Origin: JABMQB01 sp963677475
GTDB lineage: Bacteria; Bacteroidota; Bacteroidia; Bacteroidales; Prolixibacteraceae
DNA: 64,000 nt
Direction: 5' to 3'
NCBI GenBank assembly: GCA_963677475.2
Contig: CAXXQD010000015.1
Span: 248,001 to 312,000, forward strand
How positions within the stretch are numbered: the stretch's first letter is position 1; every line of letters starts with the position of its first letter. Shown in pieces: positions 26,314-34,960 of the stretch. The translations under genes and the position numbers were made by a program. The notes beneath the pieces were generated by a model, which did no database searches, was not told the DNA's origin, and saw nothing but the letters and a program-made list of their open reading frames with translations.

Positions 26314-26541
26314 ATGATTAAAAATTCTACTTTAACTTATTTGATTAAAAAATATTCTTCCTTAAATGAAAATAAGCCATGTTTGGCTTTAGAAACTGAA
26401 TTGGAAGATATGTTAATCGAGATGGATTGCGAAGATTTTACTCCATCGCAAGAATCCATCAATTCAATATTGGACTTTGCAGCTTCGTATGAAGTGTTGG
26501 AAACCGAACATACAGGTTTAATCGAAATGATTTTAAATTAA
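26314..26541 (+). CDS. Small acidic protein after the sigma factor, unrecognised
   Basis: The 75-residue product from ATG 26314 (MIKNSTLTYLIKKYSSLNE) is rich in Glu and Asp and predicted mostly helical, without membrane segments. It follows the sigma factor by 66 bases and ends at a strong terminator, so the two may form a unit. It could act on the sigma factor, but nothing in the sequence shows this. An in-frame GTG at 26308 is an alternative start. Confidence 0.65.
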   Translation: MIKNSTLTYLIKKYSSLNENKPCLALETELEDMLIEMDCEDFTPSQESINSILDFAASYEVLETEHTGLIEMILN

Positions 26542-26562
26542 TTATTAACTCCTATTAAATTT

Positions 26563-26593
26563 CCCTGGTCAGTTTACTGGTCAGGGTTTTTTT
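26563..26593 (+). terminator. Rho-independent terminator
   Basis: A 10-bp stem with two G-U pairs (26563-26572 with 26577-26586) around a TTTA loop runs into seven T. It closes the sigma factor unit. Confidence 0.85.
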
Positions 26594-26687
26594 GTGCCAT
26601 ATTTTTTATTAGGCTATTGTTTTATTAAAATATTTCATTTAATTTAGTGATATCAAAATAATATCAAAATACTAAATTTATAATGTC

Positions 26688-27533
26688 ATGGAAAAAAATT
26701 ATTCAGCATTGGCCGGTTATTTGTTCTTGTTGTTAGAGATCATTCTGTTACCATTAATTATTTTTGGTTTTATCCGGGGAATGGTTGTCCCTTCAATCGT
26801 ATTGATTCCGATTTTTATTCTTATTGCCGTTGGTTTTACGGTAGTTGATCCCAATCAAAGTTGTGTACTGGTATTGTTTGGGGCATATAAAGGGACTATC
26901 AAAACCAATGGTTTTTATTGGGTAAACCCGTTTTTTTCGAAAAAGAAAATTTCGCTTAGGGCACGAAACTTTGACAGCGAAACCATTAAGGTAAATGACA
27001 AACTTGGAAACCCGATAATGATTGGACTGGTGTTGGTTTGGAAAGTGGAAGATACCTACAAAGCAGCATTTGGTGTGAACGAATTTGAACATTTTGTAGT
27101 GGTACAAAGCGAGGCAGCACTAAGAAAACTTGCTGGTTTATATCCTTATGATAATATTGAAGACGAGAGTGCAAGTATTACTTTAAGGGATGGGGGAGAA
27201 GAAGTTAATGAAATGCTGGAGAGAGAAATTGTTGAACGTCTTGAAATTGCCGGAATACATGTAATTGAAGCACGGATAAACCATATTGCCTATGCACAGG
27301 AAATTGCCCAGGCAATGTTAAAACGCCAACAGGCAACAGCCATTGTAGCTGCAAGGTTTAAAATTGTAGAAGGAGCTGTTAGCATGGTTGAAATGGCATT
27401 GGAGCAGTTAAGCGAAAAGCAAATTGTTGAGTTGGATGAAGAAAAGAAAGCAACTATGGTAAGTAACCTGATGGTAGTTCTTTGTGGTGATAAAGAAGCA
27501 ACCCCGGTTGTGAATACAGGATCCTTATATTGA
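26688..27533 (+). CDS. SPFH/band 7 family membrane protein
   Basis: The 281-residue protein has two N-terminal membrane segments (FLFLLLEIILLPLIIFGFI; SIVLIPIFILIAVGFTVV), then an SPFH domain (VVDPNQSCVLVLFGAYKGTIKTNGFYWVNPFF ... LKLARNFD) and a helical region with EIAQAMLKRQQATAIVAARFKIVEGAV. SPFH proteins form membrane ring or cage assemblies. In Bacteroidota this gene commonly heads the same small trio (SPFH, hypothetical, Arc-like) found here. Confidence 0.9.
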   Translation: MEKNYSALAGYLFLLLEIILLPLIIFGFIRGMVVPSIVLIPIFILIAVGFTVVDPNQSCVLVLFGAYKGTIKTNGFYWVNPFFSKKKISLRARNFDSETIKVNDKLGNPIMIGLVLVWKVEDTYKAAFGVNEFEHFVVVQSEAALRKLAGLYPYDNIEDESASITLRDGGEEVNEMLEREIVERLEIAGIHVIEARINHIAYAQEIAQAMLKRQQATAIVAARFKIVEGAVSMVEMALEQLSEKQIVELDEEKKATMVSNLMVVLCGDKEATPVVNTGSLY

Positions 27534-27573
27534 TGTATTAAATAAGAATGTGATTGGAAAAATACAAGCGAAA

Positions 27574-28092
27574 ATGGTTTATTTCAAAGAAAAACAGAAA
27601 CTTCAAAAATCGGGCTTTACAATTATTGGGATAGTCTCGTCCATATCGTTTAGTATTTTTCTGTTTACTTTGCTTGAATATTTTCAAATAGCTGATTTTT
27701 CGATACCTGGCAAATTGAATTACACCTTGCTTAGGATATCTGCAATTCTCAATTTTTATTTTATTTATATGTTGATAAGCGGGGCATTGTTAAAGCTGGA
27801 AACATATGTTTCAGATAGCAGCCTTCGTTTTAGGATGTTTCCTTTTATTGGTAAAACTCGGGAATTTGATAAAGATGCCATTCATAGTTTTGAGATTTTT
27901 AATGATAAAAAGCTTAAGGAGTATGGTGGGTGGAATATCAGAAGAAAATATGGTAGAATGAAAAATATTTTTATTGTGCACGGAAGTAAAGCAATAAAAA
28001 TTTATTTGACTGATGGGCAAAAAATTATTTTGGGTACACAAAAACCAAATTTGTTTGCCAAAGGACTTGAAAGAATGAAACAGTTTAAGTAA
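27574..28092 (+). CDS. Membrane protein of the SPFH trio, unrecognised
   Basis: From ATG 27574 (MVYFKEKQKLQ) the product has 172 residues. Two membrane helices (FTIIGIVSSISFSIFLFTLL; LLRISAILNFYFIYMLISGALL) precede a soluble part with a PH-like beta pattern (FDKDAIHSFEIFNDKKLKEYGGWNIRRKYGRMKNIFIVHGSKAIKIYLTDGQKIILGTQ). A GTG at 27550 is in frame. It lies between the SPFH and Arc-like genes; the function is unknown. Confidence 0.72.
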   Translation: MVYFKEKQKLQKSGFTIIGIVSSISFSIFLFTLLEYFQIADFSIPGKLNYTLLRISAILNFYFIYMLISGALLKLETYVSDSSLRFRMFPFIGKTREFDKDAIHSFEIFNDKKLKEYGGWNIRRKYGRMKNIFIVHGSKAIKIYLTDGQKIILGTQKPNLFAKGLERMKQFK

Positions 28093-28099
28093 ACTGATT

Positions 28100-28252
28100 A
28101 TGGCGAAAAAGAAATCATTTGTGTTGAGGGTCGATCCGGAGATGTTGGAAGCGGTAGAAAAATGGGCTGCAGATGAGTTCAGAAGTATTAATGGGCAACT
28201 AGAATGGATTATTAGCAACTCCCTAAAACAGGCAAAGAGGTATAAAAAATAG
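28100..28252 (+). CDS. Arc-like ribbon-helix-helix protein (50 residues)
   Basis: This short gene begins at ATG 28100, only 7 bases after the previous stop. The product MAKKKSFVLRVDPEMLEAVEKWAADEFRSINGQLEWIISNSLKQAKRYKK has the Arc/MetJ pattern: a basic beta strand (FVLRVDP) and two helices ending in a basic tail. It is probably a DNA-binding dimer. It belongs to the SPFH trio and could repress it; that is inference. Confidence 0.82.
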   Translation: MAKKKSFVLRVDPEMLEAVEKWAADEFRSINGQLEWIISNSLKQAKRYKK

Positions 28253-28327
28253 CATGTTTTTAGTCGGCTTCGTAATTTGTGCAGCATCTCTTATACTTAT
28301 CTGAAAATAACCATAAAATTAATAGCC

Positions 28328-28540
28328 ATGAACCAAAGAAGTTATAGTTGTGTAAAATGCGGAAACAGAAAAGCCGATTTTGATGAAATCAGGACTACCG
28401 GTTCCGGATTTACAAAATATTTTAATATCCAAAACCGAAGGTTTACAAGTGTTTCATGCACCCAATGCGGATATACGGAATTTTACCGGGGAGGAAGATC
28501 AGGCGGGGCAAGCAATATCCTTGATTTCCTGACAAATTAA
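28328..28540 (+). CDS. Zinc-ribbon nucleic-acid-binding-like protein
   Basis: From ATG 28328 the 70-residue product reads MNQRSYSCVKCGNRKADFDEIRTTGSG and then VSCTQCGYTEFYRGG, with two CxxC pairs forming a zinc ribbon of the DUF2082/YpzJ-like type. It is short and soluble; its partner is unknown. It ends just before a terminator and lies after the SPFH trio. Confidence 0.82.
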   Translation: MNQRSYSCVKCGNRKADFDEIRTTGSGFTKYFNIQNRRFTSVSCTQCGYTEFYRGGRSGGASNILDFLTN

Positions 28541-28557
28541 ATATGGATCAAAAAGAT

Positions 28558-28582
28558 AAAAGGCGTCGTACAGACGCTTTTT
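28558..28582 (+). terminator. Rho-independent terminator
   Basis: A 10-bp stem (AAAAGGCGTC with GACGCTTTTT, one G-U pair) closes a 5-base loop and runs into a T-rich tail, 18 bases after the zinc-ribbon gene stop. Confidence 0.85.
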
Positions 28583-28653
28583 ATTTGCTTTTAAATTTAC
28601 TTTAAATTACCCTGCTTATTTGATTTAAATATTCAGTACTCCCTTTTTTGGGC

Positions 28654-28661
28654 TATTTTTG
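28654..28661 (+). promoter_or_regulatory. Candidate -7 promoter box of the PPi-PFK gene
   Basis: TATTTTTG fits TAnnTTTG. It predicts transcription from about 28667, downstream of the earliest in-frame start (28659), which supports ATG 28695. Confidence 0.45.
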
Positions 28662-28694
28662 GTTGAACAATTAATCAGATACCAAAATAAAATT

Positions 28695-30350
28695 ATGACA
28701 ACTATAAGTCCGTTACAAAGAGAAAGGGCAAAGTACCAGCCTAAACTTCCAACTTCTTTAAAAAGTGGGGTAACCCTTGTCGAAGGTGCCAAAACTGAAT
28801 CTGTTGCAGATCAGGAAGATATCAAAAAATTATTTCCGAATACATATGGTATGCCCTTGTTAACTTTTGAGCCAGGTGGCGAAAAGGGTGGTGACAAACC
28901 AATCAATGTGGGCGTTATCCTTTCAGGTGGGCAGGCACCAGGTGGGCACAACGTAATTTCTGGTATTTTCGATGGAATAAAACGAATTCATAAAGACAGT
29001 AAACTTTACGGGTTTCTTGGTGGACCAGGAGGATTGGTTGATCATAGTTACAGTGAATTAACTGCCGAAGTTGTTGACAGGTACAGAAATACAGGTGGAT
29101 TTGATATTATCGGATCAGGTAGGACAAAATTAGAAGAAACTGCCCAATTTGACAAAGGACTGGAGATTTTAAAGAAACTTGAAATCAATGCCCTTGTTAT
29201 TATTGGTGGTGACGATTCAAATACAAATGCGTGCGTGATTGCAGAATACTACGCGAGCATTAAATCAGGGATTCAGGTTATTGGTTGTCCGAAAACCATT
29301 GATGGTGACTTGAAAAATGAAATGGTGGAAGCTTCTTTTGGATTCGATACGGCCACGAAAGTTTATTCTGAATTGATTGGAAACATCCAAAGGGATGCCC
29401 GCTCCGCAAAAAAATATTGGCACTTTATTAAACTGATGGGACGTTCGGCTTCACACATTGGTTTAGAATGTGCTTTGCAAACCCAACCAAACATTACATT
29501 GATTTCGGAAGAAGTTGCCGCTAAAAAAATGACGTTGCAAGAAGTTGTTGATTACATGGCAGATATTATTGCAGTTCGTGGAAATATGGGACGAAATTAC
29601 GGGGTTGCACTTATTCCGGAAGGATTGATTGAGTTTATCCCTGAAATGAAGACCTTGATTGGCGAACTAAACGATATTTTGGCTGAAGGTTCTAAATTGG
29701 AAAAAGAATACCAGTTGCTTCGTAAAAGCGTGCGTTTAGATTGGCTGGCTGAACACCTTACACCCGAATCGGCAAAAGTATTTAAGTCGTTGCCAGCAGG
29801 AATTGCTACCCAGCTTACACTGGATCGTGACCCACACGGAAATGTTCAGGTTTCGCTCATCGAAACAGAAAAGCTGTTAGGTGAAATGGTTAAATCGAAA
29901 ATGAAAGATTTGAAGAAAAAAGATCAATATGCCGGTAAATTTAGCGCGCAATACCACTTTTTTGGTTATGAAGGACGATGTGCTGCCCCTTCAAACTTCG
30001 ATGCTGATTATACCTATTCACTGGGTGTAAATGCTGCATTGTTAATTGCTGCGGGTAAAACAGGTTACCTGTCATCCATCCGAAACCTTACACAATCAGC
30101 CGATAATTGGATTGCCGGAGGTGTTCCAATTACCATGATGATGAACATGGAAAGAAGGCATGGGCACATGAAACCTGTTATCCAAAAAGCCTTGGTTGAG
30201 TTAGATGATGCGCCATTTAAATTTCTGGAATCGAAACGTGATGAATGGGCAAAACAAACCAGTTTTGTTTATCCGGGCCCGATTCAATATTTTGGTCCAT
30301 CATCGGTTTGCGACCAACCTACCGAAACCTTAAAATTAGAAAAAGCTTAA
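28695..30350 (+). CDS. pfp: Pyrophosphate-fructose-6-phosphate 1-phosphotransferase
   Basis: The 551-residue protein is the long plant-like type. Motifs are ILSGGQAPGGHNVI near the phosphate donor site, GGDDSNTNA (Asp in place of the Gly of ATP-dependent PFK), CPKTIDGDLKN with the PPi-type Lys and the catalytic Asp pair, and MGRSASHI. It converts fructose 6-phosphate to the bisphosphate using PPi, reversibly. PPi-PFK is common in anaerobic Bacteroidota. I chose ATG 28695 (MTTISPLQRERAKYQP), the typical family start, over the upstream frame. Confidence 0.94.
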   Translation: MTTISPLQRERAKYQPKLPTSLKSGVTLVEGAKTESVADQEDIKKLFPNTYGMPLLTFEPGGEKGGDKPINVGVILSGGQAPGGHNVISGIFDGIKRIHKDSKLYGFLGGPGGLVDHSYSELTAEVVDRYRNTGGFDIIGSGRTKLEETAQFDKGLEILKKLEINALVIIGGDDSNTNACVIAEYYASIKSGIQVIGCPKTIDGDLKNEMVEASFGFDTATKVYSELIGNIQRDARSAKKYWHFIKLMGRSASHIGLECALQTQPNITLISEEVAAKKMTLQEVVDYMADIIAVRGNMGRNYGVALIPEGLIEFIPEMKTLIGELNDILAEGSKLEKEYQLLRKSVRLDWLAEHLTPESAKVFKSLPAGIATQLTLDRDPHGNVQVSLIETEKLLGEMVKSKMKDLKKKDQYAGKFSAQYHFFGYEGRCAAPSNFDADYTYSLGVNAALLIAAGKTGYLSSIRNLTQSADNWIAGGVPITMMMNMERRHGHMKPVIQKALVELDDAPFKFLESKRDEWAKQTSFVYPGPIQYFGPSSVCDQPTETLKLEKA

Positions 30351-30373
30351 TTCCTTTTTTTATTATAATACGC

Positions 30374-30405
30374 AAGTCTCTGGAAGTATTTCCAGGGACT
30401 TTTTT
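30374..30405 (+). terminator. Rho-independent terminator of pfp
   Basis: A 12-bp stem with one G-U pair (30374-30385 with 30390-30401) around GTAT ends in a T-run, about 24 bases after the stop. Confidence 0.88.
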
Positions 30406-30409
30406 AGTT

Positions 30410-30486
30410 TTCGGGTGATGAGTCCCGATAATTTATAGTGATCTATCCGCATTATTATTTCAGCGAATAAAATTCGCTGCACCCAA
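30410..30486. repeat. Two-hairpin REP-like intergenic element, copy 2
   Basis: It matches copy 1 at 925-1001 over about 77 bases. The second hairpin is perfect here (CAGCGAA/TTCGCTG, 30461-30479), while the first has decayed (TCCCGATAATTTATAGTGAT). Base changes on both arms of the second hairpin relative to copy 1 keep pairing. It again lies directly after a terminator. Confidence 0.7.
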
Positions 30487-30541
30487 ACTCTTCAATTTGA
30501 TTTTCATTCCTGTTGTTAATTCGCGGAATTATGAATGTATT

Positions 30542-31114
30542 CTATGCAAGTTTATTGAGTAACCAACCCATATTTTGTCCTAAAGTTTTGATGCACTTAA
30601 TCCCTTCTTCATCGTTTAAAACATCGCCAGGGGCACCACCAAATGCAAAATTCCAGTACGACGAACCGGGAATGATCATCTGATTAATTAAAAAGAAATT
30701 ATTGATGGTTTCGAAGGTATGGAGTGCGCCACCCCTGCGTACAGAAATAAGGCCTGCACCAACCTTCCTCTTTAAAAACTGTCCATTACCCCTCACCACA
30801 TAACCTGCAACATCAATCAGCGCTTTGGTTTCAGGCGTTACATCAGTAAAATAAACAGGCGATCCGATCAATATGCCATCTGCCTCATCCATTTTTTCAA
30901 TACAAAGGTTCAGAAGGTCATTTTTTATATGGCATTTTTTATCCTGTGCTTCGCGGCAAATCCCACATGCTGTGCAGCCATGCACCTGCTTATTTCCAAT
31001 TTGGATAAGCTCCGTTTCAATTCCCAGTGGCTTTAGTTCATTAAAAACTGTTTCGATTAAAATCGATGTATTTCCATTTTTCCTTGGACTTCCGTTAAAG
31101 GCTACAACTTTCAT
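30542..31114 (-). CDS. Flavodoxin-like NAD(P)H-dependent FMN oxidoreductase
   Basis: The 190-residue protein starts MKVVAFNGSPRKNGNTSILIETVFNEL, the FMN phosphate loop of the NADPH-dependent FMN reductase family, followed by VHGCTACGICREAQDKKCHIKNDL, a cysteine cluster of the iron-sulfur flavoprotein-like group, and GILIGSPVYFTDVTPETKALIDV. It probably handles electron transfer or quinone/nitro reduction in the cytoplasm. It stands alone on the minus strand after the REP-like element. Confidence 0.88.
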   Translation of the reverse strand: MKVVAFNGSPRKNGNTSILIETVFNELKPLGIETELIQIGNKQVHGCTACGICREAQDKKCHIKNDLLNLCIEKMDEADGILIGSPVYFTDVTPETKALIDVAGYVVRGNGQFLKRKVGAGLISVRRGGALHTFETINNFFLINQMIIPGSSYWNFAFGGAPGDVLNDEEGIKCIKTLGQNMGWLLNKLA

Positions 31115-31309
31115 AGATAAATTATTAAATGCGTGAATATTCTAATGCGTAAATGCTGGAATGAGAAAATGTGAATACGAATTTTTGTGACATTTCTGGA
31201 ATTTAATTTTAATGATCATCTGAAATGATTAAACCGAGAATACCAGTTGATATAAATTATTAGATTTTACTCATTTTAGCATTCATTCATTTCCACATTT
31301 TTGCATTTT

Positions 31310-31966
31310 TCATTGATTAAACACAAATGATATAATATTTGCGCCCATTTGCAGGGCTTTTTGCCTGGTTTCTTCAGGATCGCTGTGAACCTCCCGATCT
31401 TCCCAACCATCGCCCAAATCCGATTCATAGGTATATAGGCAAACCATTCTTCCATCGACAAATAAACCAAACGCTTGTGCTTGTTTATTATCGTGCTCAT
31501 GGATTTTTGGGAGCCCGTTTGGGAACTCGTATTTTTGATGAAAAATTTCATGCGATGGGGGCAGTTCAATAAATTCATTGCCCGGAAACAGCTTTTTCAT
31601 TTCCCTTCTGAAATATTCATCCAAACCATAATTATCATCGACGTGCAAAAAACCTCCTGCCAAAAGGTAACGTTTTAAATTCCGTACATCGTTGTCGGAA
31701 AAAATAATGTTGCCATGCCCGGTGAGGTGCACAAATGGGTAGTTAAGTATTTCCGAACTACCAACTTCAATGGTTGATGGCTCAACATAAATGTTGGTGT
31801 GCAGGTTTTGGTTGCAAAACTCAATTAAATTGGGCAAGGCTGTAGGGTCGGCATACCAATCACCCCCACCATTGTATTTTAACAAAGCAATTTTTACGCT
31901 GGAATCTTGCGCTAGAAGTCCAATACTTGCAACCAGAATTATGTATATCGTTGAAATTATTTTCAT
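31310..31966 (-). CDS. DUF4159 family secreted protein
   Basis: The 218-residue protein has an N-terminal signal peptide (MKIISTIYIILVASIGLLAQ) and the DUF4159 pattern: VKIALLKYNGGGDWYADPTALPNLIEFCNQNLHTNI, FVHLTGHGNIIFSDNDVRNLKRYLLAGGFLHVDDNYGLD and MVCLYTYESDLGDGWED. The domain looks like a class-I-glutamine-amidotransferase-like fold often paired with AAA ATPase and VWA genes, which are not seen here. Its function is unknown. It lies 46 bases after rsmE on the same strand. Confidence 0.85.
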   Translation of the reverse strand: MKIISTIYIILVASIGLLAQDSSVKIALLKYNGGGDWYADPTALPNLIEFCNQNLHTNIYVEPSTIEVGSSEILNYPFVHLTGHGNIIFSDNDVRNLKRYLLAGGFLHVDDNYGLDEYFRREMKKLFPGNEFIELPPSHEIFHQKYEFPNGLPKIHEHDNKQAQAFGLFVDGRMVCLYTYESDLGDGWEDREVHSDPEETRQKALQMGANIISFVFNQ

Positions 31967-32012
31967 CTTTACTCCTCAATAACTCATTCATTCATTTTAT
32001 CATTCTATCATT

Positions 32013-32717
32013 CTACCCCTCACAAATTAAGTTAACGGTGTGGCAGGCAACAACTCCGGCTGTTTCGGTTCTTAACCTGCTTTTTCCTAGGGTTATTTCC
32101 GTAAAACCATTTGCTTTGGCAAGTTCAACTTCTTCTTCCGAAAAATCCCCCTCGGGACCAATCAATATCAGCATCTTATCCTCAGGTTGAATATTTGTTT
32201 TTAATGCTATTTTTTGACCTTCGTAACAGTGGGCAATAAATTTTTTCCCTTCGAAAGGCTGGACTATAAAATCTTTGAAGTTGGTTAATTCATTCAATGA
32301 AGGCAAATAGGCTTTTAAAGATTGTTTCATTGCCGAAACCAGAATGCTTTTAAGGCGCTCAGGCTTAAGGTTTTTTCTTTCGGAATACCTGCACAGTAAT
32401 GGGGTAATTTCATCAATCCCTATTTCAGTGCTTTTTTCCAGGAACCACTCCATCCGGTCAATACTCTTGGTTGGGGCAATTGCAATGTGCAAATAATAAG
32501 GATGATGGGCAGAATTCAACTGTTTGGTAAGAATTTTTAGTGCACATTTTTTGGGATTTGCATGTTCGATTTCTGCATCGAAAAATCCGCCAGTGCCATC
32601 AACCAATTGCACTTTATCACCTTCGGTAAGCCTCAATACCCTTACACAGTGTTTCGACTCAACTTCATTTAATGAGAGCCTGTCTCCTTTAATTTTCGGA
32701 ATATAAAACAGATGCAT
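32013..32717 (-). CDS. rsmE: 16S rRNA m3U1498 methyltransferase
   Basis: The 234-residue protein has the RsmE pattern: MHLFYIPKIKGDRLSLNEVESKHCVRVLRLTEGDKVQLVDGTGGFF (PUA-like part) and the SPOUT knot MLILIGPEGDFSEEEVELAKANGFTEITLGKSRLRTETAGVVACHTV. It methylates U1498 of 16S rRNA using SAM. It is followed by DUF4159 and preceded by the SixA-like gene on the same strand. Confidence 0.93.
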   Translation of the reverse strand: MHLFYIPKIKGDRLSLNEVESKHCVRVLRLTEGDKVQLVDGTGGFFDAEIEHANPKKCALKILTKQLNSAHHPYYLHIAIAPTKSIDRMEWFLEKSTEIGIDEITPLLCRYSERKNLKPERLKSILVSAMKQSLKAYLPSLNELTNFKDFIVQPFEGKKFIAHCYEGQKIALKTNIQPEDKMLILIGPEGDFSEEEVELAKANGFTEITLGKSRLRTETAGVVACHTVNLICEG

Positions 32718-32761
32718 GAAATAATATTTTCACGCTAAAGATAATAAAAAATCGAGGGTAC

Positions 32762-33256
32762 TTACTTAAACATTTTTGGGGTGTAGTGAAACAATTTTTT
32801 TCCAGATTTTAATCCAACTTCGCTCCACGAATCCACATTAAAGCCAATTCCAACCGATGAGGTAGTTGGCATATCATCGTAGAATTTATCCAGAAGGCTG
32901 TTTACCAGATAATAAACCGTAGGATTATGCCCAAACACATAAACCACCTTGTTTTCATCGGGCAGTTCCTTTAATATTTCAACAAATTCCTGGGTTGAAA
33001 CACCTTCGTAAAGGTCCTCAATAATCTGAATCCTTTCTGATGCATAACCAAAGGTGTCGGCAAATATTTTTGCAGTGCGTTTTGCCCTCAGTGCCGGACT
33101 TGAAATAATCAAACCAGGCAAGAAGTTGAGTTCTTTCAATTTTTTGCTGACCAGGACTGAATCAGTCTCACCTCTCTTTTTGAGGTCTCTGTGAAAATCT
33201 TCATCGTACCCATAGGGAACTGATTTTGCGTGCCGCACTATTACCAGATGTTTCAT
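32762..33256 (-). CDS. SixA-like histidine phosphatase
   Basis: From ATG 33256 the 164-residue protein starts MKHLVIVRHAKSVPYG with the RHA phosphohistidine site, then KKRGETDSVLVSKKL, LIISSPALRAKRTAKIFAD and the second His in VYVFGHNPTVYYLVNS. SixA removes phosphate from histidine of phosphotransfer proteins; general phosphatase activity is also possible. Twenty-five extra in-frame codons upstream are not conserved and were left out. Confidence 0.87.
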   Translation of the reverse strand: MKHLVIVRHAKSVPYGYDEDFHRDLKKRGETDSVLVSKKLKELNFLPGLIISSPALRAKRTAKIFADTFGYASERIQIIEDLYEGVSTQEFVEILKELPDENKVVYVFGHNPTVYYLVNSLLDKFYDDMPTTSSVGIGFNVDSWSEVGLKSGKKLFHYTPKMFK

Positions 33257-33323
33257 AATTTCTTGATGCTTGTATGGTAAAATTACTATATTTTTAGGCG
33301 AATAAAAATAGCTTTTAGTAAAG

Positions 33324-33815
33324 ATGACCAAAATAGGACTCTTATCAGATACGCATGGTTTAATTCATGAGCGCATTTTTTCATTTTTCGAGGATGTGGA
33401 TGAGATTTGGCATGCCGGGGATTTTGGGAATTTGGAAACCGCCGACCAATTGGCTGCATTTAAACCTTTACGAGGTGTTTATGGAAATATTGACGGGCAC
33501 GAAGTGCGTACTGTCCATCCTTTGCACCAACGGTTTATGTGCGAAAATGTGGATGTGTGGATGACGCATATTGGTGGATACCCGGGAAGGTATGAGCGTT
33601 ACGTAAAACCCGAAATTTATACCAATTCGCCCAATCTGTTTATTTCCGGGCACTCCCATATTTTAAAGGTTATGTTCGATAAAAAATTAAATTTTTTGCA
33701 TATAAATCCGGGTGCTGCCGGGGCACATGGTTTCCACAAATTCCGTACGGCAATTCGTTTTGTAATCGATCGGTCGGATATAAAAGACCTGGAAATTTGG
33801 CAAATAAAGCGGTAG
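33324..33815 (+). CDS. YfcE-like metallophosphoesterase
   Basis: The 163-residue protein carries the calcineurin-like motifs LLSDTHG, HAGDFGN, GNIDGHE, THIGGYPG and SGHSHI. It needs two metal ions and splits phosphodiesters; its natural substrate is unknown. It is transcribed away from the SixA-like gene, with about 70 bases between. Confidence 0.9.
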   Translation: MTKIGLLSDTHGLIHERIFSFFEDVDEIWHAGDFGNLETADQLAAFKPLRGVYGNIDGHEVRTVHPLHQRFMCENVDVWMTHIGGYPGRYERYVKPEIYTNSPNLFISGHSHILKVMFDKKLNFLHINPGAAGAHGFHKFRTAIRFVIDRSDIKDLEIWQIKR

Positions 33816-33847
33816 GTGTCTGATTAAGAGAGCTGTTGAACTTTTAG

Positions 33848-34249
33848 CTATTCTATCAATCTGTAGAAATTACATTTAGTAACTTTGTACTCTTTGGAAT
33901 TTTTTTGAACAATCTTAATATCTATATTTTTGGATAATGAGTCTGGATTATCTTTGCAAATTTGTCGAATCCAGCTAATGTCGTTGATAATATCTTTTAT
34001 GTTCGATTCAAAGTATGATGCTGTAACAATCTTCCCAGCTTCTTTAGGTTCAAATCCGTACCAGTAATATGGTTTGTCAAGATTGATAGTATATAAGAAA
34101 CTACTATCTGTTTTACTATCTCTAATTTGAAACATGCCATCCACGTTATTTTCAAAATAAATAAAAACAACCTTATTGCATTTATTATTTTCCTTAGAGA
34201 CAATTTGAAAAAATAATCCTGGAATTAGGAAGATTAGAAAGTATTTCAT
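33848..34249 (-). CDS. Secreted hypothetical protein
   Basis: The 133-residue product starts MKYFLIFLIPGLFFQIVS, a signal peptide without a lipobox, followed by a soluble part with several Cys (CNKV, ICKD, KCNF) and no family that I recognise. It is a lone minus-strand gene in an AT-rich patch. It is a plausible gene because of its length and signal peptide, but it has no visible partners. Confidence 0.55.
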   Translation of the reverse strand: MKYFLIFLIPGLFFQIVSKENNKCNKVVFIYFENNVDGMFQIRDSKTDSSFLYTINLDKPYYWYGFEPKEAGKIVTASYFESNIKDIINDISWIRQICKDNPDSLSKNIDIKIVQKNSKEYKVTKCNFYRLIE

Positions 34250-34465
34250 GGTCCGATAGTTTACATTTTATTATAAGTTCTGATTTTTTTAGAATTTTCA
34301 GGAATATTTCATAAAAATAAAACAACCCTTTTATGCAATTATCCTACCAATTATCCTGGAATTTGTAAAAAATCAGTATCCCAAATTAAAGATCAATTAA
34401 TCTTATGTCGAAATAGGGAAAAAACGCAACCCAAATTATATATTAGCATCTTGAAATAAAAACTT

Positions 34466-34960
34466 ATGCGAAAAGTTAGACTGCCTTTATTATTTCTCCT
34501 TCTAATTTGCCTGTTTGGTTTTTCACCTAATGAAGATCAATACGAACCAATTTTTATGTTCAGGGCGGATATGGAAAGCGCCGTTAAACTGGAGGGGGCA
34601 CGAATATTGGAAAACCCGGGGAAGATTTATATCAAAGACAATTACCTGTTTATTGTGGAAAAATACATGGGCGTACATATTATTGACAATGTGAACCCGG
34701 AAGAACCTGATAAGCTTGGTTTTATCCATATCGATGGTTGTGTAGATATTGCCGTAAAAGGAAACATCCTTTATGCCGATAACGCTGTTGATTTATTGGC
34801 AATTAAGTTTTCAGATAGCTTCACCACAATTGAAGTGACTTCGCGGAACAGGAATGTGTTCCCGGAATTTTTATCACCCGATGGAAGCGGATTGAGCTGG
34901 AGGCAGGAACAGGCGCGTCCGAATAATGCAGTTTTAGTAAGATGGAAGGAGAATTGGTAA
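34466..34960 (+). CDS. LVIVD-type beta-propeller fragment protein
   Basis: The 164-residue protein has a signal peptide (MRKVRLPLLFLLLICLFGFS) and two LVIVD-like repeats (KIYIKDNYLFIVEKYMGVHIIDNVNPEEPDKLGFI; VDIAVKGNILYADNAVDLLAIKF). A whole propeller would need more blades; the following gene holds further ones. Its stop codon and the next start codon overlap as TAATG at 34958-34962, so translation is probably coupled. The function is unknown. Confidence 0.7.
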   Translation: MRKVRLPLLFLLLICLFGFSPNEDQYEPIFMFRADMESAVKLEGARILENPGKIYIKDNYLFIVEKYMGVHIIDNVNPEEPDKLGFIHIDGCVDIAVKGNILYADNAVDLLAIKFSDSFTTIEVTSRNRNVFPEFLSPDGSGLSWRQEQARPNNAVLVRWKENW

